DNA of 64,000 bases. It comes from Cohnella herbarum. GTDB lineage: Bacteria; Bacillota; Bacilli; Paenibacillales; Paenibacillaceae. The stretch's first letter is position 1. Each line of letters opens with the position of its first letter. A program made the translations under genes and the position numbers. Shown in pieces: positions 17,976 through 26,981 of the stretch. The stretch spans positions 4,681,501 to 4,745,500 of the forward strand of contig NZ_CP051680.1 in assembly GCF_012849095.1 (NCBI RefSeq), given 5' to 3'. The notes beneath the pieces are model-generated. The model was not told the origin of the DNA. It saw only the letters and a list, made by a program, of their open reading frames with translations, and searched no databases.

Positions 17976-18329
17976 TTACTTAAGCTCTAATCGTTCCCGC
18001 TTACTCAGCTTGCTCCAAGCAAGCTGATAAGACTGCTCTAACATCGCAAGCACCTCGTCATCAGGCACCTTGCGATCAAGAACAACCGTGTTCCAATGTT
18101 TCTTGTTCATATGATAACCCGGAAGAACGGACCCGGAATATTGCTGCCGAAGTAGCCATGCTTCCTCCGGATCCGCCTTGAGGTTGACGCTCTCATACTC
18201 TCCAGTCTTGCCTAGTAAAGCAAACATCTTGCTTCCTACGAACAGAACCGGCAAGTCTGGATCGAAGGGGTGACGTAGACTTGTACCTACCCACTCTAAA
18301 CCGTGTTCTACTAGTCTACTATGGTTCAT
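17976..18329 (-). CDS. MmcQ/YjbR family protein
   Basis: A 117-residue cytoplasmic protein of the MmcQ/YjbR (CyaY-like fold) family, whose function is not established. The family signature is visible: LFVGSKMFALLG, SVNLKADPEEAWLLRQQY, GSVLPGYHMNKKHWNTVVLD, and a C-terminal helix QSYQLAWSKLSKRERLELK. Its ATG overlaps the stop of the large SLH protein in an ATGA, an unexpected translational coupling between a surface protein and a small cytoplasmic protein. Confidence 0.85.
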   Translation of the reverse strand: MNHSRLVEHGLEWVGTSLRHPFDPDLPVLFVGSKMFALLGKTGEYESVNLKADPEEAWLLRQQYSGSVLPGYHMNKKHWNTVVLDRKVPDDEVLAMLEQSYQLAWSKLSKRERLELK

Positions 18330-21300
18330 AAGAAATCCACATATTCCAAGAATCGTTTAATCATAATCGCCGCTTCCGCACGAGTTGCGTTACTTTGCGG
18401 GTTAATGGTCTTCGTCGTCGAACCTTTGATGAAACCTGCTGTTACGCTTGTCGCCATCCCGTCTTTAGCCCAACTACTTACTTTGGCTTTGTCCTTGAAC
18501 TCATTAAGCGCGGAACTGTTAGGAGTCGTCTGCACTTCGGCGTATTTCATAGCCCGTACGAGAATCGTTGCCATCTCTTCCCGGGTAATCGGCGCATTCG
18601 GTTTAAATCTCCCTGATGTATCACCTTCAACAATCCCAGCATCGCTAACAGCTCCGATATATGACGCCGTTTTGAATGTCGTTCCCACGTCTTTAAACTT
18701 TGCCGCCGAGGCTGTTGCTCCGTTTAGCCCTAATCCTCTTGCAATATACTCGGCGAACTCAGACCGCGTAATCTCTCTCCCCGGGGAGAACGTAGTCAGT
18801 GTCGGTCCACGAACAATAAATTTAGAACCTAATATCGCTACATCATCTCTTGCCCAATGCTTCGTCATATCCGTGAAAACAGCGTTATTCCGAATTACCG
18901 CATAGGTGCTATTTCCTTTACGCTTAAAGTTGACATTTACCCCGCCTGTTGCATTCTGGATATTGGTAGGCACATAAGTCACATCCCCAGAATCGTTGTC
19001 GATCCGAACGACGGAGATGTCGCCGTTCCCTGTACCTCCTGTAGACGAGAGAACGAACGTTCTTGTGACATACGTCTCATAACCGTCAATCTCCCTTTCC
19101 CTGCCTCCTGCTAACATACTTGCAGAGAAATTCGCTGGCGTAGCAAGCAATTGTGCTCCCCTACCCGCAAGTGAAGAAGCGAGCGGAGTGTTCTGAACCT
19201 TCTCGATATTCAGTAAAATATAAGCTGTGGACACATCTCCACCTGTTGATTGTAATTGTTTATTGTAGTTAATAGCTTTCAAAGGAATCGTGAACTGGAC
19301 ATCTCCGTAATCCAATCGAAACGAAGCATTCGATGCTTTAGAAGTCGCATCCATGATGGCCCTCAAAGGAATACCTACAAGCGCTCCAGCTTCCGTCGTT
19401 GGAACTTTGAAAGTAATCATGGGCACTGTTATGCCGCTACCTTGTTTAATAGCATCAAAAGAAGCTAACAGTTTGTCCCCGTTGATCATATATCTATTAG
19501 CCGTTCGACCTGAAGGCGTTGCCGCCGAAACGGCCGTCGAGACTTTATCAACGATAAACCGCACTCCTCCCGCGCCGTCGGATTCCAGATATTCCGGCAA
19601 ATTACCCGGAAGAGGAGTTCCACTGCCCCCGTTATTCGTTACGGTTAAATCAGTAAATGCGACCACGGATTGACTAAGGGAGTCTTTCAGAGGGACTCCG
19701 GAGACATTATAGGATAGAGTTACTCGCTGTCCTACTCTAACAGCCGTAGATAATGTTAGTATGACCTGGGTACCCGAGACTGACACAGCTGTAACTGGAA
19801 CGGCGACTCCATCAAACTTCGCCCCATATTGCGTGATATACGGAATCGATGTCGCGCTTAAGGTCGATGAATAGGTCAGCGCGATTTGATTGTTCGTAGC
19901 ATTTAACGTCGATAGTTGGGCAACAGCGCTTGACCCCGTTGTGAAGCTAAATCCTACTATAGCCGGCGCTGCATTACTCGAAAGATCAATAATCGCAGGT
20001 GAAGTAGGGTAATAGTACAATAACAACGGAATATTGGCTGCGACGCTAGACGACAAGGTCAGTTCTATCGTGTTATTAATTACGGCAACATTTGTGATTG
20101 TCGGCAAAGCCGTGTTCGTACCGCTCGCGACAATAGAGAAACTATTTTTGGGCGGAACACTTGTCGTGTTTAAGCCCTCATTGTAGTTCAAAACGATCTT
20201 GTTACCGTTTAGAGTGGCAGAAGATAACGTCGGAGGAGCATTGTCATGAACATTCCGCACATAGAAGTCTGTAAATGCCGGCACCAAGTTTCCGCTTTGA
20301 TCTCTAAGGGGATTTGCGCCTGGCGTATACGTTATGGATACCGGCATCGGACTTGTAGAATTCGAACTGAATGTCAAGTTCAAGGTCGTGCCGTAAACCA
20401 CGGCAGATTTAATTCCGATCGTACTGCCATTCTGCTTCACAGTGAATTGGCTCTGAGCACCAGTAGGTAGCAACGGTATCGAGCGATTAAACGTTAATGT
20501 CAATGTATCCCCATAAATTGTACCGCTCACCGGCTTAGGTAACGTTGAATCCGTCATATTTGTTACAATTCGATTACTGAACGATTCAGCTGCGACTCCA
20601 CTTATGTTTTGCAACCGTCTTCCAGGAATGTTGGCATCTTGAAAGTAAGAAACCTTTACCGTCTGTCCAATGAGAACATTGTATTGTAACGATATTCGGA
20701 CCTCACTATTGTAGATGGTTACACCCGTTACGGGAGTTACGACATCATTGACCGTTACATAAAAATTACTAGCAGCTGGAACCTTATTAGAATCAAGGTT
20801 CTCATTGTAGGTTAGCACAATGTTAGCCCCGTCGATTGATGAACTATTAATTACCGGCATACTATTCGTTCCTGTTTGAAACGTCCATTGCAGCGGATTG
20901 GAGATCCCGGCGAATTTATTACCTGTCGTATCTTGAATAGTATTCTCCGGAACAGATATGGAATACTGTGTCGAGTTACTGAGAGTTCCGCTTCCTGTAA
21001 GGCTAAATAATACTTTGTTATTCGCTGAATCGAGAGTCATCGTTAACTCTCTCCTACTTGATGGACTGTTTTGCGGAAAAATATATGCCTTGGCTGTTCC
21101 CAACAAAGCACCAAGCGGTTCATTAAACGTCAAGCTCAGAACGGTAGTCGAAATACTTACATTCGTAGAAGACACCATAGGCGCATAGGCTGAAATCGCA
21201 GGAGGGATAGTATCGACTAACGCCTTAAACTTCCAGGAAACTCCTTCAAAATAATTACCGCTCGCATCACGATAAACATCCGGTCCGATCGTAACCGTAT

Positions 21301-22366
21301 AATTAGTGTTATTAACTAGATCCGGGCAAGAAGCCCCTTTAAGATTCGCATTAATTTTACTGCCGTCAACCGGATCCACAGTTAAATTTGCCGGGATTGT
21401 ACAAACCAAGCTCCCGTTAGCCGCGTTAGTGATAACTAGACTTTTGTTCTCGTTCGCGAACACTCTCTCGTCGAATTGCATGGACAAATAGGCGAGCTTC
21501 AAGTCCCCCACAGTTCCGTTATTAACCGGCGCATAAGATACTGCCTTCGGTTTTATCGTATCTAATGCAGGTTTAGTCTTAAAAGACCACAAACCAGCAC
21601 TGAAGCCAGCATATGCACCACCATTTACCTTGTCTCTCAGTACTCCTGAGTCTATAAGAATATGATAGATCGTATTATAGTCCAGTCCGCTTATTGGAAC
21701 GTTGACCGTAAGTCCTGTAATATACTCCGGTTTAATTTCACTCGTATAGACCGTGACATTATCAGACGCTCTCTTCACCTGAATATACCCTGAGCCTGCA
21801 CTGACCTCCCGATTAAAAGACATGGATAGATTAGCCTGGTTGACTGGATCAACGGTTTGGGAGGCTATGGCTGGAAATAAATACGTAACAAGCAGATCTT
21901 CGACCTGAAACGTCCATTGTTTCGTAATGCCGTCGATTCCCACGAAAGCTTTGGTCGGGGTTCCGTAGCTTATTACTGCAGTAGAAGGTACCGTAACCTG
22001 ATAAGTTCCAGCTGGCAACGGGTTCCGCGGTTTGATAATAATCGATGTACTAACCGTATCAAGCTGCACGACAGAAGTATCTGTTATAGCATAGGATTCA
22101 CTAAAAGCCGTACCTCCCACATTGGTCAACACAATATTGCCCGTTCCAAGAATAATTGCCTCATTAAACGTAAGCTTTAAGATCGTATTGGGAACCACAG
22201 ATGTTGCCCCTTTGATTGGAAAGAACCCCGAAGGTTCGAAACTTGTTTCTCCCGCCAAAGCATGAACTTCCGATTTAACCGGTGCTGCAGTTGCAACCGT
22301 AATAGATAGTGACTGCACGATTAAACTAATGAATAAGAGAAGCGATAGAGTACGTTTAAGCTGCAA
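18326..22366 (-). CDS. Large SLH-domain surface protein with Ig-like repeats
   Basis: A 1346-residue exported protein anchored to the wall by SLH domains. Order: signal peptide (residues 1-32, ending VATAAP); four Big_5/SbsA-type Ig domains (LKLTFNEAI, LSMSFNREV, LSMQFDERV, LSLTFNEPL); four SwmB-like domains (IVLTYNENLDSNKVPAASNF; LTLTFNRSI; IVLNYNEGLNTTSVPPKNSF; IALTYSSTLSATSIP); a linker region with YETYVTRTFVLSS; and three C-terminal SLH domains (HWARDDVAILGSKFIVRG; YIGAVSDAGIVEGD; WAKDGMATSVTAGFIKGS). It probably acts as an adhesin or structural layer protein. It overlaps the YjbR-family gene by four bases. Confidence 0.9.
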   Translation of the reverse strand: MQLKRTLSLLLFISLIVQSLSITVATAAPVKSEVHALAGETSFEPSGFFPIKGATSVVPNTILKLTFNEAIILGTGNIVLTNVGGTAFSESYAITDTSVVQLDTVSTSIIIKPRNPLPAGTYQVTVPSTAVISYGTPTKAFVGIDGITKQWTFQVEDLLVTYLFPAIASQTVDPVNQANLSMSFNREVSAGSGYIQVKRASDNVTVYTSEIKPEYITGLTVNVPISGLDYNTIYHILIDSGVLRDKVNGGAYAGFSAGLWSFKTKPALDTIKPKAVSYAPVNNGTVGDLKLAYLSMQFDERVFANENKSLVITNAANGSLVCTIPANLTVDPVDGSKINANLKGASCPDLVNNTNYTVTIGPDVYRDASGNYFEGVSWKFKALVDTIPPAISAYAPMVSSTNVSISTTVLSLTFNEPLGALLGTAKAYIFPQNSPSSRRELTMTLDSANNKVLFSLTGSGTLSNSTQYSISVPENTIQDTTGNKFAGISNPLQWTFQTGTNSMPVINSSSIDGANIVLTYNENLDSNKVPAASNFYVTVNDVVTPVTGVTIYNSEVRISLQYNVLIGQTVKVSYFQDANIPGRRLQNISGVAAESFSNRIVTNMTDSTLPKPVSGTIYGDTLTLTFNRSIPLLPTGAQSQFTVKQNGSTIGIKSAVVYGTTLNLTFSSNSTSPMPVSITYTPGANPLRDQSGNLVPAFTDFYVRNVHDNAPPTLSSATLNGNKIVLNYNEGLNTTSVPPKNSFSIVASGTNTALPTITNVAVINNTIELTLSSSVAANIPLLLYYYPTSPAIIDLSSNAAPAIVGFSFTTGSSAVAQLSTLNATNNQIALTYSSTLSATSIPYITQYGAKFDGVAVPVTAVSVSGTQVILTLSTAVRVGQRVTLSYNVSGVPLKDSLSQSVVAFTDLTVTNNGGSGTPLPGNLPEYLESDGAGGVRFIVDKVSTAVSAATPSGRTANRYMINGDKLLASFDAIKQGSGITVPMITFKVPTTEAGALVGIPLRAIMDATSKASNASFRLDYGDVQFTIPLKAINYNKQLQSTGGDVSTAYILLNIEKVQNTPLASSLAGRGAQLLATPANFSASMLAGGREREIDGYETYVTRTFVLSSTGGTGNGDISVVRIDNDSGDVTYVPTNIQNATGGVNVNFKRKGNSTYAVIRNNAVFTDMTKHWARDDVAILGSKFIVRGPTLTTFSPGREITRSEFAEYIARGLGLNGATASAAKFKDVGTTFKTASYIGAVSDAGIVEGDTSGRFKPNAPITREEMATILVRAMKYAEVQTTPNSSALNEFKDKAKVSSWAKDGMATSVTAGFIKGSTTKTINPQSNATRAEAAIMIKRFLEYVDFL

Positions 22367-22472
22367 AAGAAATAACCTCCCGAAGACACAGTAGTACTTT
22401 ATATTTCGGCGAGTTAGGCATAGAAATTAAGGGACTTGCCGACTAAACTAAGGGATTATTTTCAATTCGTCA

Positions 22473-22515
22473 ATAAAAAGACTCTTGCGTTAGGTTACTC
22501 CCAGCCGCAAGAGCC
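22473..22515 (-). terminator. Rho-independent terminator of a lost gene
   Basis: On the minus strand GGCTCTTGCG pairs with CGCAAGAGTC across a 16-base loop, then TTTTT. It lies directly after the C-terminal gene remnant at 22531-22644, which no longer has a start. Confidence 0.7.
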
Positions 22516-22530
22516 TTCTCTATCCTTCGG

Positions 22531-22644
22531 TTAAGGCGTTAGCGTTAACCAAACGGATTGTCCGTACCAAGCGAACAAACGGTATTCCCCTGGAACAAGA
22601 TCGCTTGTATCCACTACATGAACCGTATCGAGATCACTATCACA
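22531..22644 (-). pseudogene. C-terminal remnant of a secreted-type protein
   Basis: In one minus-strand frame ending in TAA at 22531 the sequence reads DTSDLVPGEYRLFAWYGQSV followed by WLTLTP. This has the composition of a real beta-rich protein C-terminus and is followed by its own terminator. No start codon or upstream body exists: the metK terminator lies immediately upstream. I read it as the tail of a deleted gene. It could be chance, as it is under 40 codons. Confidence 0.4.
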
Positions 22645-22664
22645 TGCGCGGGGTTCAAAATACG

Positions 22665-22698
22665 CAAAAAAGACCTGAACCCACTTCGGTTCAGGTCT
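22665..22698 (-). terminator. Rho-independent terminator of metK
   Basis: On the minus strand AGACCTGAAC pairs with GTTCAGGTCT across eight bases, followed by a run of T. It lies 17 bases after the metK stop. Confidence 0.92.
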
Positions 22699-22714
22699 AA
22701 AATAAAAGCTAATT

Positions 22715-23917
22715 TTATACTAAGGCGCCCTGCTTCAATGCTTCAACACGGTCTAGACGCTCCCAAGGAAGGTCAACGTCCGTGCGGCCGAAGTGGCCGT
22801 AAGCAGCTGTCTGACGGTAGATCGGACGACGTAGATCCAACATCTTGATGATGCCCGCAGGACGTAGGTCAAAGTTGTTCACGATCAATTCAACCAACTT
22901 CTCCTCTTCGATCTTGCCAGTACCGTATGTGTCTACGTTGATGGAAACCGGGCTTGCTACGCCGATCGCGTATGCGAGCTGGATCTCGCATTTGTCAGCC
23001 AGGCCAGCAGCAACGATGTTCTTAGCCACGTAACGAGCCGCATAAGCCGCCGAACGGTCAACCTTTGTAGGATCCTTACCGGAGAACGCACCGCCGCCAT
23101 GGCGAGCGTATCCGCCGTACGTATCCACGATGATCTTACGACCGGTTAATCCTGCATCCCCTTGAGGTCCGCCGATAACGAAACGCCCTGTCGGGTTGAT
23201 GAAGAATTTGGTATCGGCATCCAACCATTCAGAAGGAACTTCCGGATAGATCACATTCTCGCGAATGTCGCTCTGAATTTGTTCTAGAGTAATATCCTCG
23301 GAATGCTGCGTCGATACGACGATAGCATCTACGCGAACGGGTTTACCGTCTTCATATTGTACCGTAACTTGCGTTTTTCCATCCGGACGCAGGTAAGGCA
23401 GCTTGCCGTTCTTGCGAACTTCGGACAGACGACGGGACAAACGGTGCGCCAGCGCGATCGGAAGCGGCATCAACTCAGGAGTCTCGTTCGTTGCAAAACC
23501 GAACATCAAACCTTGGTCTCCTGCGCCGATATCTTCATTTTCTTGCTGGATGTCTTTACCGTCACGGGTTTCCAAAGCTGCATTTACGCCTTGCGCGATA
23601 TCTGCGGATTGTTCGTTCAGGGATGTCAGAACGGCGCAAGTACTGGAATCGAATCCATACTTGGCGCGGGTATAACCGATTTCTTTAATCGTGCGACGCG
23701 CGATGGCGGAAATATCTATAAAATCGGCTTTGCTGCTGATTTCACCAATAACAAGCACAAGTCCTGTAGCTACGGAAACTTCGCAAGCTACGCGAGCATA
23801 AGGGTCCACTTCCAAGAACGCATCCAATACCGCGTCCGAGATTTGATCGCATATTTTATCCGGATGGCCTTCGGTGACCGATTCGGATGTGAAGAGATGC
23901 CGTCCTTTAATCGACAA
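22715..23917 (-). CDS. metK: S-adenosylmethionine synthetase MetK
   Basis: MetK makes S-adenosylmethionine from methionine and ATP. At 400 residues it has full family length and all hallmarks: [73 protein letters not shown] chose a TTG start at 23917 (giving MSIKGRHLF, like related MetK proteins) with GGGGG and GGAG upstream; in-frame ATG codons at 23935 and 23956 are alternatives. It has its own promoter and terminator and no room for a SAM riboswitch in its leader. Confidence 0.97.
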   Translation of the reverse strand: MSIKGRHLFTSESVTEGHPDKICDQISDAVLDAFLEVDPYARVACEVSVATGLVLVIGEISSKADFIDISAIARRTIKEIGYTRAKYGFDSSTCAVLTSLNEQSADIAQGVNAALETRDGKDIQQENEDIGAGDQGLMFGFATNETPELMPLPIALAHRLSRRLSEVRKNGKLPYLRPDGKTQVTVQYEDGKPVRVDAIVVSTQHSEDITLEQIQSDIRENVIYPEVPSEWLDADTKFFINPTGRFVIGGPQGDAGLTGRKIIVDTYGGYARHGGGAFSGKDPTKVDRSAAYAARYVAKNIVAAGLADKCEIQLAYAIGVASPVSINVDTYGTGKIEEEKLVELIVNNFDLRPAGIIKMLDLRRPIYRQTAAYGHFGRTDVDLPWERLDRVEALKQGALV

Positions 23918-23946
23918 AGTCTCCAACCCCCACATATAAAAATCAA

Positions 23947-23966
23947 CCTTTTCCAATTGGAAAAGG
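23947..23966. promoter_or_regulatory. Perfect 20-bp palindrome in metK leader
   Basis: CCTTTTCCAATTGGAAAAGG is a perfect inverted repeat between the metK promoter and the start codon. Without a loop of its own it is a better protein operator than an RNA hairpin, though a small hairpin is possible. No S-box elements are present. Confidence 0.6.
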
Positions 23967-23992
23967 CTGTTAAGAGAAACCTTCGATTAATA

Positions 23993-24021
23993 ATGATACC
24001 GGATTTGTCGAGGGGTGTCAA
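23993..24021 (-). promoter_or_regulatory. Sigma-A promoter of metK
   Basis: On the minus strand an exact TTGACA is followed after 17 bases by TATCAT. Transcription would start near 23986, giving a leader of about 70 bases. Confidence 0.85.
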
Positions 24022-24047
24022 TGCGCGTCAGCCCAGAAAAACCATTG

Positions 24048-24311
24048 CTAAATGATCGTTTGTTGCGCTTGTTGAATCAGGCGTTTCGTAATTCCGCCGC
24101 CGAGGGATCCCGCTTCCCTAGAAGTCAGGTTACCTAAATATTGTTGTCCATATCCAGCTGATCCGATGCTACCGAGCTCACCGGAAAATTCCGAATCCAC
24201 GTCACCGGTCGATGCAGCGATGGGCACGCCAAGTTCCGACGCAATCTCGTACTTCATCTGCTTTAACGCATTCGCGCATTCCGGTACAACCAACTTGTTG
24301 CTTCTCGCCAT
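24048..24311 (-). CDS. Alpha/beta-type small acid-soluble spore protein
   Basis: An 87-residue SASP, which coats and protects DNA in the dormant spore. Both family signatures are present: KYEIASELGV at the germination-protease site and LTSREAGSLGGGITKRLI near the C-terminus. The Gly/Ser-rich linker between them is longer than usual. AAGGAGG precedes the ATG. It is direct evidence that the organism forms spores. Confidence 0.95.
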   Translation of the reverse strand: MARSNKLVVPECANALKQMKYEIASELGVPIAASTGDVDSEFSGELGSIGSAGYGQQYLGNLTSREAGSLGGGITKRLIQQAQQTII

Positions 24312-24342
24312 AATGATAAGCCTCCTTGAATGTTGATGAACT

Positions 24343-24349
24343 TAGTATG
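24343..24349 (-). promoter_or_regulatory. Candidate SigG -10 element of the spore protein gene
   Basis: CATACTA on the minus strand matches the forespore SigG -10 consensus exactly and sits 32 bases before the start codon. I could not find a well-spaced -35 match to TGAATA, so this is tentative. Confidence 0.4.
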
Positions 24350-24429
24350 TGTCGGGTCACCGCAATCAAGGCGTATTACATTATGGGTGTTGGGGGAAAA
24401 TCAGGAGGATGCTACTGAAACAGCGACTT

Positions 24430-25278
24430 TCATGATAAAAAATGACGTAAAGCCTCCTTCCAGTGACGAAGCGGTTTGAATCCCGCTTCGATCAAGGAGT
24501 TTGGGCTTAGCACGGAATAAGCGGGTCTTGGAGCAGGACGGGGAAATTGTAACGTTGAACAAGGTCTCACAGTTATTCCCTCTATTCCGGCTTCCTTAAA
24601 AATCGTCTGCGCGAATTCAAACCATGTACAGACCCCCTCATTAGATACGTGATAGGTTCCATATTGATCGGATCGTACGAGTTCCGCAAGGAGGACAGCT
24701 AGATCATAGGTATACGTCGGAGCCCCGAATTGATCGTTCACTACGGAAATCTCCTGGCGTTCATTAGCTAGTCGGAGCATGGTCTTTACGAAATTATTGC
24801 CGTATTTTCCGTAAACCCATGATGTGCGTACAATAAATACTTTAGAACAAGTTTCCGAGGCTATTTGCTCGCCTTCCAGCTTTGTCCTACCGTACACGGA
24901 TCGGGGATCTGTTGGATGGGATACTTCATAAGGCATCGTTTCCATACCGTCAAATACATAATCCGTACTGATATAGCAAAATATTGCCCCTATCCGTTCG
25001 GCAGCCTCAGCCATATTTTTCGTTCCCGTGACATTTACGGCATATGCCAGATCCGGTTCGATCTCCGCTCGATCTACTGCCGTGTAAGCAGCGACATGAA
25101 GAATTACGTCAGGTTTGCGTTCGTCAACGATGCGCCGGCATTGTTCCGCATTTGTAATATCTAGATCGGAACGCCTACAGCCTATCACCTCATCTTGATT
25201 ATTTTCCAATCGGACGAACTCTTGACCTAACTGTCCTCCCGCGCCGGTCACCAGTATCCGTTTGGAGGAATCGTTCAT
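24430..25278 (-). CDS. rfbD: dTDP-4-dehydrorhamnose reductase RmlD
   Basis: RmlD performs the last step to dTDP-L-rhamnose. The 282-residue protein has the NAD(P)-binding motif RILVTGAGGQLGQEF, the TDYVFDG active-site strand and YGRTKLEGE (YxxxK catalytic pair). The start at 25278 is set by its overlap with the rmlB stop in ATGA; an upstream extension to 25335 lies inside rmlB. Third gene of rmlC-rmlB-rmlD. Confidence 0.96.
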   Translation of the reverse strand: MNDSSKRILVTGAGGQLGQEFVRLENNQDEVIGCRRSDLDITNAEQCRRIVDERKPDVILHVAAYTAVDRAEIEPDLAYAVNVTGTKNMAEAAERIGAIFCYISTDYVFDGMETMPYEVSHPTDPRSVYGRTKLEGEQIASETCSKVFIVRTSWVYGKYGNNFVKTMLRLANERQEISVVNDQFGAPTYTYDLAVLLAELVRSDQYGTYHVSNEGVCTWFEFAQTIFKEAGIEGITVRPCSTLQFPRPAPRPAYSVLSPNSLIEAGFKPLRHWKEALRHFLS

Positions 25279-26255
25279 AATTGATAAGCTCCGGTAGCGA
25301 TTCGGTTCAACCATTCCCCGTTTTCCCGGTACCATTTAATAGTTGATTTAATACCCGTTTCGTACTCGTACTTAGGCTGCCAACGAAGTTCATTGCGAAT
25401 CTTCGTCGCATCAATCGCATAACGACGGTCATGACCTAACCGATCCTCGACATAATGTATTAAACTCTCCGGCTTGCCAAGCTCTTGGAGGATCGTACGG
25501 ACGACTTGCAGGTTCGTCCGTTCATTGTTCCCCCCGATATTGTAAATCTCCCCAGCGCGCCCTTGATGAAGCACAAGAGCAATTGCATTGCAGTGGTCTT
25601 CCACGTATAACCAATCCCTAATATTTAAGCCGTCCCCATAGACAGTTAAAGGTTTATTATCCAGTGCGTTGCGTATCATAAGAGGGATAAGCTTTTCCGG
25701 AAATTGATAAGGGCCGTAATTGTTGGAGCACCGGGTAATATTGACGTGCAAACCATACGTCTCGTGGTAAGCGCGAACGAGCAGATCTGCCCCTGCTTTG
25801 CTTGCGGAATAAGGACTATTCGGAGCAAGCGACGTCACCTCTGAAAATAACCCCTCTGCCCCAAGACTTCCATACACCTCGTCCGTGGAAATTTGCAAAA
25901 ACTTGGGCACTTTGTATTTTATCGCTAGATCCAACAATGCTTGCGTGCCAGTAATATTCGTCCTTACGAATATCCCAGGATCCGTAATACTGCGATCCAC
26001 GTGAGATTCCGCGGCAAAATTCACGATAGAGTCAATGCCATCAGCGAATAAGATCTCCATGGCATCCGAATCCGCAATGTCCGCCTGGATGAAACGATAT
26101 TGCCGGGACACCTCGACGTTGGATAAATTATCCGGATTGCCGGCATAAGTTAGTAAATCCACATTCACGATCTCATAGGATGGGTGCTCTCGCCTCAAAT
26201 AATGGATGAAGTTGCTGCCGATAAATCCGGCCCCTCCCGTTATAAGCAATCTCAT
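25275..26255 (-). CDS. rfbB: dTDP-glucose 4,6-dehydratase RmlB
   Basis: RmlB converts dTDP-glucose to dTDP-4-keto-6-deoxyglucose. Motifs: MRLLITGGAGFIGSNFIHYL, FAAESHVDRSI, STDEVYGSLG and YSASKAGADLLVRAY (YxxxK). The ATG at 26255 is chosen because AAAAGG lies nine bases before it; ATGs at 26264 and 26294 lack good spacing or overlap rmlC. At 326 residues it is of normal length. No rmlA gene for the preceding step is in the window. Confidence 0.96.
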   Translation of the reverse strand: MRLLITGGAGFIGSNFIHYLRREHPSYEIVNVDLLTYAGNPDNLSNVEVSRQYRFIQADIADSDAMEILFADGIDSIVNFAAESHVDRSITDPGIFVRTNITGTQALLDLAIKYKVPKFLQISTDEVYGSLGAEGLFSEVTSLAPNSPYSASKAGADLLVRAYHETYGLHVNITRCSNNYGPYQFPEKLIPLMIRNALDNKPLTVYGDGLNIRDWLYVEDHCNAIALVLHQGRAGEIYNIGGNNERTNLQVVRTILQELGKPESLIHYVEDRLGHDRRYAIDATKIRNELRWQPKYEYETGIKSTIKWYRENGEWLNRIATGAYQL

Positions 26256-26268
26256 GCTTCTCATCCTT

Positions 26269-26820
26269 TTAGTAAACAAAATTATTGTGCGCATTCAATA
26301 ATCCGGGATGTCGTGAATCCTTATCCGAAAGGATAGGCGCATTCGTAGGCCATTCGATTCCGATCGTGGGATCGTTCCATAGGATTCCTCTATCCTGCTC
26401 CGGGGAGAAGAAATTGTCTACTTTATATTGAACTTCCGTATTTGGAGCCACCGTGCAGAAACCATGCGCGAAGCCGCTAGGAACGAACAACTGTCTTTTG
26501 TTCTCCGCCGACAACTCAAAGCCCTCCCATTGCCCGAAGGTAGGAGACCCTTTTCGAATATCTACTATCGCATCGAAGATCGAACCTGCTGTTACTCTAA
26601 CAAGTTTACTCTGAGCTTTCGGATTGAGCTGGTAATGCAGTCCGCGTAAGACTCCCACCTGGATAGATAAAGAATGGTTGTCTTGCACGTAGGTATTTGG
26701 CAACCCTATAGCAGCATACCCCTCAGCATGATAACTCTCCATAAAGAAACCCCGATGATCCTCGAAGAGCGACGGTTCAATGAGTTTGGCACCCTGAAGC
26801 TTACTTTCTATAACCTTCAT
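26269..26820 (-). CDS. rfbC: dTDP-4-dehydrorhamnose 3,5-epimerase RmlC
   Basis: RmlC epimerises the keto-sugar between RmlB and RmlD. The 183-residue cupin has the conserved FEDHRGFFMESYH, VQDNHSLS, GVLRGLHYQ (catalytic His) and VPSGFAHGFCT motifs. It is the first gene of the rhamnose operon and lies 13 bases before rmlB. Confidence 0.96.
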   Translation of the reverse strand: MKVIESKLQGAKLIEPSLFEDHRGFFMESYHAEGYAAIGLPNTYVQDNHSLSIQVGVLRGLHYQLNPKAQSKLVRVTAGSIFDAIVDIRKGSPTFGQWEGFELSAENKRQLFVPSGFAHGFCTVAPNTEVQYKVDNFFSPEQDRGILWNDPTIGIEWPTNAPILSDKDSRHPGLLNAHNNFVY

Positions 26821-26981
26821 TCAATCACCCGACATTTGACAAATTACCGCTTTTCTCGGCATCGTATATGATATTCATGGGAGCTTTACGTTGCTCTTGG
26901 GTTGGTGCGGCTTCTTCAGAACGCAAAAAACTACCAAGCTTGTTTGCCCGGCAGTTCACTTTAAGGATATATTTATAATTG

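Noticed and set aside
23918..23985. SAM riboswitch upstream of metK
   Set aside because: The leader set by the promoter is about 70 bases, too short, and no S-box helices can be drawn.
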